Part shown: one piece after another, positions 12,158-21,585 of the stretch
Layout of the letters: each line of letters begins with the position of its first letter
Position numbering within the stretch: position 1 is the first letter of the stretch
Source: Terfezia claveryi
Lineage: Eukaryota > Ascomycota > Pezizomycetes > Pezizales > Pezizaceae
Length of the DNA: 64,000 bases
Reading direction: 5' to 3'
Assembly (NCBI GenBank): GCA_015179025.1
Contig: WHUX01000035.1
Location: forward strand, 124,001 to 188,000
Translations under genes and position numbers: made by a program
The notes under the pieces: model-generated
Seen by the model: only the letters and a program-made list of their open reading frames with translations
Databases searched by the model: none
What the model was told of the DNA's origin: nothing

Positions 12158-13364
12158 ATGCCTTCGGCCAAGCGTCAACCACAACCCAGCTTTGAAGCAC
12201 CAAATCTTTCCCTCTCACTGGCATCCCTTCTCCCCCCGCCCGTCCCACGAATTTTATTCGTTCTATCCTCACAAGGTCACGATCCAACAGAAGTGGTAGC
12301 TGTCTGGGGTTACCTCACCAAGGAAGAAGGATGGACGGTCCACTTTGCTACCGAAGCCGGTGAGCCGGCGAAGGCAGATTCGAAGTTGATGGAGAGAGGA
12401 CTATTCCGGACGGTCCTAGGTGCAAAAAACTCCATTGTTGAGGGTTGGTACGAGATGGCTGGATCAAGAGAGTTTATCGATATGAAGAGATTTGGCGGTG
12501 AACAAGGGAGGGTGGATTTTGCAGATTATGGTAATACACCACTGGCATCTCACTCCGCAGCCAGCTTGTCATGCAGAGAAGCTAATTTGTGAATTGTGTG
12601 AAGATGCTATTTACCTTCCAGGTGGTCACGACAAGTCAATGATCCCATATTTCTTCTCTAAACCCCTCCACGTAGGACTTGTCAACTATATCCCCTCCTG
12701 TGTCCGCAGAACATCCCCGATAACTAGGGATGGGGAAAATCCGACTGGTCCTATCGCCAAACCACAGCATGTCATCGCAGCAATCGGCCAAGGTGTTCTT
12801 CCCCTTGCGTTCTCACAATACCCAGCCGATTATCCCGACCCTACACATGCCGGGAAGAGTGTCCTACACAATCTGGAAACCTCGACTTTGCCCATGTGGA
12901 TGGAAAGCATAGCGTGGGGAGTGAGTCAGGTATGGCGAATGGGAGAGTACTACAGAACGTTTTCCGAGGGCGTAGCAGCACATACTGGAGAACAGCCACA
13001 AAGTAAGGTTGACAATAAGGGTGAAGTTGAGTATACAGCAGATATAGTAAGAAATGACAAGCAAGATATGAGTTCATCACTGACATCGGATGACAGGTCA
13101 AGAAGGTTCTCGATGATCCAGAAAAACAATACAAGGGGGGACCGTTGGGTCCTGGGTTAGTTTTCTTCCCAGGTACCTGCACAAAGAAAAAAACTGCTGA
13201 CTATACATAGTTCATTTACCCACACCGATCCTATTTACCACTATATTTCTGCTCGCTTCCCTGGTGATGCTAAGGATTTGGCTATCGGAATTGCCAAGGA
13301 AATCCGTGCTGCAAGACAAAGATTTGTAGACGAGATTGCAGCAGGGCTGTATGGATTCATATAG
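12158..13364 (+). CDS. DJ-1/PfpI (class I amidotransferase-like) protein, four exons
   Basis: Join of 12158-12530, 12604-13046, 13097-13155 and 13211-13364, 342 aa. The start is the first in-frame ATG (12158). Introns have good donors (GTAATA, GTAAGA, GTTAGT) and branch sites, and all phases close. Domain features: PRILFVLSSQG first strand, the Y-L-P-G-G-H-D loop, the elbow V-I-A-A-I-G-Q-G-V-L, then S-V-L-H-N-L-E-T-S-T-L-P-M-W-M-E, G-E-Y-Y-R-T-F and a C-terminal Y-I-S-A-R-F-P-G-D-A block typical of this fungal subgroup. Members often act as glyoxalase III, hydrolase or deglycase-like enzymes. Here the elbow that normally reads C-H-G reads G-Q-G, so the usual nucleophile Cys and next His are missing and catalysis by the standard mechanism is doubtful. 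Function unknown. Confidence 0.85.
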
Positions 13365-14033
13365 TAGTGGTTCAGGGAAAGAGCAGATGGTAGGAGTTAT
13401 AGTTTAGGGAAATTCATTAATCTAGTGGCATGAAATCCATTTCAGAAGGCGAGTCTAGTTGTGTATTGCCATATGTGGAGGTCTCAGCTTTAGAACCTTT
13501 AACTTGACCTCAGGTCATATGTACCTGGCTATCCGTCTCATACCTTAGGCTCCGCAGACGTATAGACTCTTAAAAATAAAAAATAAAAATAAAAAAATAA
13601 AAAATAAAAAATAAAATAAAATTCTGTTCACTAGACTACTTTGGGATCTGGAATAGCAAGAGGGCCACTACATAGCCTGCCTCCCCCTGATAAGCTTCGC
13701 GAGCACTGATGCAAGGAAACTTTGGGGGTATCGTAGGCTCCACAATCTGGTATGTACAGCAGAAAATTTTGTATGGGGATACCCCCTGTCAAGCACGCCT
13801 CGGTCTGATTTTCTATACTGTCAATTGGTTTGGAAAATCAAAAACATTAGCAAGGTCGTCCGACAGCAAGGCTTCCGCTACAAAGCGTTCCATAACAGCA
13901 TTGAAGCTTAGCATTGCACAGTAGCTACTACTCATCACACCGTTGCCAAGACTCGCTTGTCTATCACACGTGAACATGCCTCCCATGGAAACTCACGAAA
14001 GCTCAAACACCCTTGTATCTCCCAATAATAATA
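13365..14033. other. Short intergenic region with A/T-rich simple repeat
   Basis: Contains an (AAAAT)n-like tract at about 13573-13621. No gene seen; 3' and 5' flanks of the neighbouring plus-strand genes. Confidence 0.6.
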
Positions 14034-15184
14034 ATGTTTCCCCCCGTCTCTGCAGAAGTTCTTGCCAAAAACCCACAATTCAGAGAGCTTTACACTCAGC
14101 TTACAACACAGATACTAAATCCTCATGATGGATCTACTCGGGAAACAAGGGAGCCCGAAGCTGCAGCTACAGCTTCGCTTGAGCAGGTACGGTGGGCCGT
14201 CCTTAGATACCAATATCTTTGCTGATTGACTATGCATTGTAGGAATTGAGAACATATCGTGCCGAACTAGCGCGCATGGAGATTTTGAAGGACTCACTGC
14301 TGAAGTTGACTGGGCAGAATAATGGATTCACAGATGAGGTGGGTCGACTCCCGGAGATTGAACTAATAGGTTGCCTACTCAGACCAGAGGGGGACAGATA
14401 AACGATATCATCGACATAGTTGCAACACATACGATTAAGCCCACCTCTCTTTCCGCTGCTCATTCAGGCTTCCTACTCGAAGAACTCGAGGATTTCCAGA
14501 CTTGCCTTCCCTTGATCGCGCAAGCGCTCTCTCATCACCTTACCCAACTTGCTATCTCCCTGTCAACTATCGCGTTTCCTACCGAGCCACCACCAGCGAC
14601 AGCAGCCGCAAGACAGCAAAGAATTGAGCTTCTGCCTGCGCATGCGGCACATCGATGTGCACTGCTGGTAGACAAGAGGGCTGAGGTAGAGAGGTTGAGG
14701 TTAGAACTTTCTGGGCTAGCGCAGGAGGTTGGAGAAGAGTGGAAGAAGGTTGGGGAAAGGGGAGTGAGGTCGCTAGAGGAGGTGAAGTTTGGGACTGTAG
14801 AGAGCGCGGTGAGGGGGCAGGCTGAGGTGTTGGGGGGGTGGTGGAGGGGATGGAGGGAAAGTTGAATGTTATGAAGTTGGAAGCGTTGGCTGCTATCTAT
14901 AACCCGGAGTCACTGAATGCGTTGGAGAATTATCAGTTAGTCGCTTCCTGTCTCCCTAACGAAATGCATGCAGATTAGATATTAACCACGGCTCTTATTA
15001 TAGCCACCACCTTGTGGATACAAGATCCCGTCTAGAAGCTCGCCAGCGCACTGTCGAGCAAGAGCTTAAACGGTATGACCGTGCGGGAAGTGATATGAAG
15101 GCATTAGTCGCAAGGTATAGTACTGCCGTGAGGGGCATTGAAACCGTCATAAAGGAGATCAGAAGACTGGGTGGAAATGTCTAG
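14034..15184 (+). CDS. Coiled-coil protein, possibly augmin subunit HAUS4; apparent frameshift
   Basis: Exons 14034-14186, 14243-14338, 14383-14935 and 15004-15184; introns have consistent phases and branch sites. The N-terminus reads F-P-P-V-S-A-E-V-L-A-K-N-P-Q-F-R-E-L, recalling the HAUS4 start, then long helical, Glu/Arg/Leu-rich segments, ending R-Y-D-R-A-G-S-D-M-K-A-L and I-K-E-I-R-R-L. Augmin recruits gamma-tubulin complexes to spindle microtubules. Identity is tentative: it could be another coiled-coil protein. Within exon 3 the frame breaks at a run of seven G (about 14830-14836): the upstream frame ends at 14865, while the downstream frame continues in register with exon 4. One extra G would join them, so a homopolymer error or a recent mutation is likely. 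The start could lie further upstream. Confidence 0.6.
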
Positions 15185-16029
15185 CGGTGTATAAACCACC
15201 TCTTTGTCTTCTATTACCTTATTCCTAGATTCGCATGATAATCGGCTGAGTACTCTAAATTTACTTCCTCAAGGCACATAACTGTACCACACTGGGACCG
15301 AATAGGAGTACGGTAATGTGTTAAAAATAAAAAAAAAAATAAAAAAAAAATCTGTAATAGCCTGATTAATTACATCACCAATTTGGAATACAGACGGAGA
15401 ACTAACCTTTCAGTAGACAGAAGCCTGGCTTTAATTCTATCAAGATGTCGCTTTAGCATAACGCACAAAGAGAAACCAGTCTCTGTCTGGCATGGATATG
15501 AATAGAAGTGGACCGATCTGAGCAGACCAGCTTACTGCATATTTCCTTTCGTAGAGTACTTTGAACTGATCGTCTCGATATATATTAGGAAACTCAAACA
15601 AGTACTGTTTATTGACGGGATAATGTAGTCTGGTTGGCTCGTAAAGTAATATCTAGGACAGAAATTCGAACAAAGCCTGCGAAAGCACTTCATAAGCCGT
15701 CTGATGTGTTAAATCAACAGACTGAATATCCCGCAGGAGCATAGCCATAAGTACTTACCGGAACAGAAGCTGTTGAAGGTGTTTTTGTGAATGACAATTC
15801 TGTTTTCCTTGGTTGTATGTTTGTACATTCACTTTCCACCCGAAATAAATAAAATCATCATAGGCATATATATTCTAACACAAAAGAAACCAGTCATATA
15901 TTCGGAAGCTACGAAACCTACCCATCTCCACAAATCTGAACTTTTCAACTAATCATCACCTCCCGTCACTCACCCGTGAACGCCAAGAGACTGGGCAGAA
16001 AATTCAGCAGCTATTGACCTTTTAGAATG
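15185..16029. other. Intergenic region without recognised gene
   Basis: A-rich tract at 15323-15350. One copy of the micro-insertion core is at 15626-15640. No conserved ORF seen. Confidence 0.55.
15626..15640 (+). repeat. Micro-insertion core D without flanking repeat
   Basis: TAGTCTGGTTGGCTC, one mismatch to the 15-bp core. The 9 bases on either side do not match each other, so it is either older or the product of a rearrangement. Confidence 0.65.
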
Positions 16030-16038
16030 GGATAAAAG

Positions 16039-16078
16039 TAGTCTGGTTACTCTCTAGTCTGGTTGGCACGTTACTCTC
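16039..16078 (+). repeat. Micro-insertions E1 and E2, overlapping
   Basis: E1 core TAGTCTGGTT at 16039-16048 has no clear repeat. E2 core TAGTCTGGTTGGCAC at 16055-16069 is flanked by GTTACTCTC at 16046-16054 and 16070-16078. The left repeat of E2 includes the last three bases of E1, so E2 entered after E1. Confidence 0.85.
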
Positions 16079-16379
16079 ACAAAACCTCAAACACATCACC
16101 ACTCTAGGTAATCTCAGCCTGTGTGGGTTACCAGTATATCCCTATGGAGAGAAGCTATATCCACACAGGCTGAGATGCCCTTATGGGGAGGAATTATGTC
16201 CACACGGGATGCGATTGCCCCTATGGAGACAAATCATGCCCAAGAGGACTTTGCGTCCATATACCCAAAATTCACCTGTGCTTCCATATTGGAATGGAGT
16301 CCAAGATTTGTCATCCAGTTCCATACGGCACCCAAGGGGCCACAGATAATTGCAACATGCTAGGCCTAAGAAAGCAGTG

Positions 16380-16620
16380 ACAACGCTAGTAGGTTTAGTG
16401 CCAATTTACTGCGGTGGGAGACCCCGCGGGAAGTCTCCCACCGCAGTACGCAATAGGTATTTAGAATCTTTGACTTCTTGTTTTGGTAGCATTGGATAGT
16501 TGCCTTTTTGAGAAATCACATAGGTCCTTTTTTGGCCCATCCCTTTTCCAGTATCTCGTAGTCTCTCTACACCATTTTTAGTCTAGTTATCATTTTTAGA
16601 TCGAGACTCCACCAGTCCCC
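16380..16620 (-). repeat. Dispersed repeat R1, copy 1, with 16-bp hairpin
   Basis: Reverse-oriented copy of a family also seen at 33815-34190, 39376-39719, 41745-41838 and 42822-43850. It holds a perfect inverted repeat, TACTGCGGTGGGAGAC at 16407-16422 and its complement at 16433-16448, with a 10-base loop. Other copies have decayed versions of this hairpin. No coding capacity, so a MITE or other non-autonomous element is likely. Confidence 0.75.
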
Positions 16621-17139
16621 CCGCAATGTGATGCGGTTTACAGGGTCACTGATGTTACCTGAGTCCTTACTAATACTTGCTCCAACCTGGTGTAGGAAGG
16701 GCTGGTATTCAGCTGAGGAAGCTAATGATGGAAGTCATTAGGGAGTCTGTGGTGGCATGTTGAGTCAGTGGGACCGCCCCAGTGGAAGGGGGGTAGCCTG
16801 TTACCTGGTGAGGGACCTACGCAATTCGGTTGCGATAACCAATACCCTACTATGGCTGCCGAGTGTGGCTTGATCAACCGCCTCACCAAGGCAGGTAGTG
16901 CGTCTCGAGTAGGCGTTAAAGGGATTGGCACAAGGAAGTGCGTGGCCTAGGAGAGTTCTCCGTGCATCGTTGTAGTTGCTTGGATTCCAAGCAGCGTAGT
17001 GGCTCATGTGAGTTCAAGCAACGGCTCCAGATGTTGGAGTTAAGCAGGGAAGAATAGATTACACAACCAATCTAAGATTATGGGCCCATACGTTGGCCTG
17101 TTCCGTAAGTGACTCTGCTCACCACTTTGGCAATTCTGT

Positions 17140-17220
17140 TCGCTATGGTGTTGGCGATTTCGTTCGCTATGGTGTTGGTGATTCCGCTGGCAATTCCGCT
17201 GGCAATTCCGCTGGCAATTG
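17140..17220 (+). repeat. Short tandem repeats
   Basis: Two copies of a 20-21 base unit containing TTCGCTATGGTGTTGG are followed by three copies of CCGCTGGCAATT. The surrounding 16620-18080 shows no gene I recognise. Confidence 0.7.
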
Positions 17221-18083
17221 TCTAGTTCTCTCCTATGCAGCAGACGATGGTGAGGTTAGCTGCCTATCTCTAGTTCTTCCTACGGACATAGCTGATGACT
17301 CTCCCAGGTACTCCTGGATCTAACGAGGTTGGTTCTCTCAGCCAACGGCCAGATCAAGTGTAGACACGTGAGGTAACAGTTTCAGGATGGTATGCTAGAG
17401 GGTAAGGGGGGCATGGTGCCGGGGGCGCTGCCTGTTGTGTCTGCTGTGCTGGTGCTTGTGGAGGTGCGGCCTTTGCTGTGCGTCGAAATTTCTTTTCCGA
17501 GGTGATTGGCCCTTGCTGAGGGAGCTCGTGTTTCCTCCGTTGCGGTTGCTGTTGTTCCTGTGACCTTGGTTGCAGCCGGTGCCGCCCCCTTCCCCCTGAC
17601 AGCTTCGTGGGATTCTACAAAGCTGCGGTGGATATCCGCTTGGATGTCTTCCTTCTCCTCCTTTTCGTGGGCATATATGGAGGCTGATGTGCCCTCCGAT
17701 TTGCCTTCCCTGTTGGCGATTTGTCGTTACCTGCTATGCGGGTGTCGGTCTCGACAGAGGGAGAAATCGATCCTGCCGGGGTTACGGGGGCGGCTGGGGT
17801 GTGGTTGTTATATGGGTTGCGAACGCAAAAGAGAAGACACTCAACGTCACTACCGAAACAAGTAACCCAACACTAAGAACTATCGCCATACGTTCCATTA
17901 ATTTCAACCCTATTCATTTGATTAATAAAACCTACTAGTAAAACAGTGGTAATGCTTCAAACACTCCATGGTAAACGCTACCTATCAACTCGAGGAAAAC
18001 ACCACAAAAACCAAATGTCAAAAACCAAACCCATCTATCAGCCCCGAAGAAATACACATAATCGGAAACCCATACCTAGCCTA

Positions 18084-18714
18084 TCACAAAACAGTTAACC
18101 CGAGGTGGAGACGGATCCTGTTCTTCTTGTCATTCACTCTACCACCTGCAGGTAGCCCTAACGCAGTAAGAAGGTTGTTTACGGCTGCATCTATTAACAA
18201 TATTAAGGTTAGCCTTTGTGCTGTACATAAAGCATCCTTTTTTCACTTACTATCCATATCATGAATATCGGCAGTAGTCTGCGGAAACCCTTGAATTTGC
18301 TGACCGTCTAGAGCGAGTAACTCCTCCAATGGTGTGATATTGTTGGTGACTTTTGAATTGATTATCCTGGCGAAGTTGTTTCGATTCCTATTCTAGTGTC
18401 AGTGCAAATGTCTTTCCGTAGGTGTACTGATCTTATGATGTTGTCATACTCTCGAGTGAAGTCTCTGCGTAGGTCTCCCACCTCGGTGCGTAGGTTTCTC
18501 ACCTCGGTGCATAGGTTTCCCACCTCGGTGCGTAGGTTTCCCACCTCGGTGCGTAGACCTCTCATCTCGAGTAGGATCTCGTTCAGTTGGGCAGCCACAT
18601 TCACTACCGAGAGGTTTGGCATTCTCTCCATTTGCGTAGCTGCATTTAAAGCCCGTTGGCTGAGGCTCTCATGGCCTCTGCCAGAATATTGAAATTAGGA
18701 GGTTCTGCAGCCAT
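18084..18714 (-). pseudogene. Broken fungal coiled-coil protein gene with heptad tandem repeats
   Basis: Read on the minus strand from the ATG at 18714: M-A-A-E-P-P-N-F-N-I-L-A-E-A-M, then M-E-R-M-P-N-L-S-V-V-N-V-A-A-Q-L, then repeats of the seven-residue unit L-R-T-E-V-G-N, then a region ending D-I-H-D-M-D. An intron with GTAAGT donor and CTAAC branch site lies at about 18255-18197, and the last exon ends G-L-P-A-G-G-R-V-N-D-K-K-N-R at the stop 18086-18084. This order matches a family of uncharacterised fungal coiled-coil proteins I recall. Two frame changes, near 18675 and near 18385, without usable splice sites, break it. Function unknown. Confidence 0.6.
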
Positions 18715-19080
18715 CGTACTGGAATTTCAGAGCTGTCAAACGATTAACAACCCGGTAACGTACCCTGACGGAGACTCGATAGAGAGATGGCTGACGTTAT
18801 CTGATTGAAAACGTACCTGAAGTGAAGTAGTATTAACGTGATAAAAGGGAGCGGAGTGTAGGAGACTGGGAGAGAAATGTATCTGGAGGAGGGACCGCAT
18901 TAAGTACCTATGTGCTGACACGACCGGACGGGCCAAGGCCGATGTTTAATTATTTCAACTCTACGCTCTGCTGCTCGTTCTATTTCCTCGAATTGGCGCA
19001 ATGTTTTTGCTTTGTCCTTTTCAGCCTTCGCTTTCTCTCTGCCATACTTCCTGATTTCCTTGCACAATGCCTTCCGTAAC

Positions 19081-20642
19081 CTAAGCATACAATACACCAC
19101 CTTTTTGCAATGAACGCTTGCTAGCTGTCTGCCGTGCCTGTCTTGCTTTCTCCGCAGCGGTGGTTTTATTAAGATCTCCAACTGCCTGCGCACCATCATG
19201 AGCTTGTGCAATGCTTCCCTTAGTAAAGGCTCGCATGTGTCTTTGGAGGGTCGGTGAAAGGTTGTTCTCTTCCATATAATGTAGCAGTTGATCGCTTTTG
19301 TGCTTAAGGCTTCTGACAGTTTCTGGAGTTACAGGCGAGCCGCTTAGAATCGGTGGAGGAGTTGATGGTGGAGGAGTTGATGGTTCAAACTCATCGCTGA
19401 AGTTGCTATCTATTTCAGCATTACTTCGAGAAGCTTGTTGGGCTTGTTGGATTTCTGGTAAACGATCGAGGACTATCTTCGGATTATAGGGGATCATGCC
19501 AGTCTTGCGGAATGCTGTACGGATAGTGGATTGCTTGAAGGCTTGTGTTCGGAAAGAATTAATAGTGGAAAGGAACTCTATCTTATTAAAGTCAGAACAA
19601 CCTTTGCGAGTAGCAGCATCAACAGCTTCTGCATGGAAGTGTTTATATGGTTGGAATACCACAACATCAAGAGGCTGTAGAAGATGTGTGGTATGAGGAG
19701 GAAGACAGAGTGGAACAATCTTATGCTCATTACAGTAATCAATAAATTCCGCTGTACAGTGTGAACCATACCTATCCAAGATTAATAGGCGATAAGCACC
19801 TAGTCGTCTTTGTGCAGAGAATTTATCGAAATGTTGCAACCACAGAAGTGTTAAGTGGCCATTAGAATATCCAGATTCCGAAACAGCTGAGAAAATCATC
19901 TGGAAGATCTGTATGTGTAAACCAACGTTCTTGATAGATAACTCCTGGAACAATGATTATTGGTGGAAGTGTAGAACCGTCAGCTGAAATTGTTTCACAG
20001 ACAGTAATAAGATCTCGATTAGTTGAACATAGGTTTTGCACGATCAAGCTCTCTTGTAACAATCCATTGATGCTTGCCAATACCAATTCGGAATCCTGTT
20101 TCATCATAGTTGTATTGATCTTGTGGTTCAATACCCTTTTCCATACATATTCTTTGATAGTCTTCAAGAAATTCTGTAATAGTCTCTGGTATTTGTGCAT
20201 TTTTCCGTGCAGCCTCAAGAGATACTTACTTACGAGTACAGTACTCTGGATATCGCTTTAAAAATCGCCGGACCCAATGTTCTCCTACTACCGGTGGTGG
20301 ATCATTGTCGCTGATATGATTCCGTCTTAAAACAGAATTTGCGCACTCAGCAATCATAGGAAGGCGAGCAGAAAGTCCCATTTTATCAAGGCGATCAATA
20401 TACTTGGAAACTGCAAGCTCTTCTGCTTCAGTAAGCTTTCTGTTGTGTGGTGGTCGTTCATTTAGTGATGGAATTCCGTTATAGCGGTCACGAAGCCTTC
20501 TCTCTGGTACAAAAAATTCTCGCGCCACAGCAGCAATATTTGGTCTTTCTAAGGTGGAGAGATGCTCAATAGCCTGCTGTATCCGAGCCTCAACATTTTT
20601 GTATGGCTCTATAACCTTACGAGGTGTGGGAGTTGTCGACAT
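19081..20642 (-). pseudogene. pogo/Fot1-type (DDE_1) transposase, broken
   Basis: Minus strand from the ATG at 20642. The N-terminal helix-turn-helix and CENP-B-like DNA-binding part (E-H-W-V-R-R-F-L-K-R-Y-P) is followed by the DDE domain: N-Y-D-E-T-G-F (first Asp), L-L-I-L-D-R-Y-G-S-H (second) and L-L-Q-P-L-D-V-V-V-F (third). The C-terminus has the usual K-G-S-I-A-Q-A-H and a basic tail. Lesions: an in-frame TAA near 20228 (inside a donor-like AAGTAAGTAT), one frameshift near 20035 and one near 19880. The catalytic residues are still visible, so decay is fairly recent. Inverted repeats were not identified. Confidence 0.85.
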
Positions 20643-20740
20643 TGTGAATCTCAGGTGTGAACGTTGAAAATTCTGTGGTTTGGTGGTTTGGCTGTGCTGG
20701 CGGGGGAGGCGCTAAGGAGAACCCCTGTTAGGCACGAGTA

Positions 20741-20789
20741 CAGTATAGGTAGTCTGGTTGCAGTTAGTCTGGTTGGGTTGCAGTATAGG
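20741..20789 (+). repeat. Nested micro-insertions F1 and F2
   Basis: F1: CAGTATAGG at 20741-20749, core TAGTCTGGTTG at 20750-20760, and its right repeat at 20781-20789. F2 sits inside: GGTTGCAGT at 20756-20764, core TAGTCTGGTTG at 20765-20775, GGTTGCAGT at 20776-20784. Removing F2 with one repeat restores a perfect F1. Confidence 0.92.
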
Positions 20790-20859
20790 GTGTTGAAAAG
20801 TACGTGCACCACATGACCTAGCGCTCTCACGAGCCTGCTTGATAAGCACGCTCTCACTA

Positions 20860-21585
20860 GCCTATTGCTAGTGAGATCTCATGATCTCTCTCACGAGCTC
20901 ACTCGTTAGGTTCCACTCACGTAACTACAGCAAAATACCAGCTTTAATGGTACCTCCAGATACCTGCTTCACGGTGTCTCTCAATACCTGCTTTATAGCA
21001 TCTTACAATGCCACTCACGTAATTACCTATTACCTGCTTTTCCTTAGGCATTTACTGCGATATCTCCTTCATGCATATTCATATATTTATAGAGTGTTGG
21101 GGAACACCTTTCGTTAGGGATCGAGGTCTTTAAGGCACATACATACATTCGCACACGTGCATGCGCTCACATACATACATACATACATACATACTTATTT
21201 AGGTGAAGTGTATCTTTATTGACCACTATTTATCTATCTACCGCTCCCCTAGTGTTGCTATCACATAACCTTATCCCAATATGGGGACCGTCCCATTGGA
21301 CAAGACCCAATCATAGGGATGGATTCTTGTTCGGGTACGTGAGTTTATGGTCCACTTTTTTTTTCGTGTGAGGAAAGTAAGAATTTAATTGCGAAGTCGT
21401 TTTGGACAAAGCCTGGCACGTCGGTATATAAGTTTCACGAACAAGTGTTTAAACCCATATTTATTCAGGCCATAATTCAGATCATTCAACTCAAGACGTC
21501 ATCTAGGTGTAGTTATCGCAGCTGGTCGACGTTGCAACCATCCTCTGCAAGCATATGGAACCATACACCACCACCCCAATCCAAC
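20860..21585. other. Intergenic region without recognised gene
   Basis: Contains an (ACAT)n microsatellite near 21137-21196. It lies at the 3' end of the ferric reductase gene. No conserved ORF. Confidence 0.6.

Noticed and set aside
16121..16380. Cys/Gly/Tyr-rich ORFs resembling CCCH zinc fingers
   Set aside because: The apparent pattern arises from short imperfect tandem repeats; spacing of Cys and His does not fit CCCH and no flanking exon is found.
20750..20775. Simple tandem duplication as the explanation of the F1/F2 pair
   Set aside because: A tandem duplication gives one repeated unit; here two different 9-bp repeats interlock exactly as two successive insertions would.
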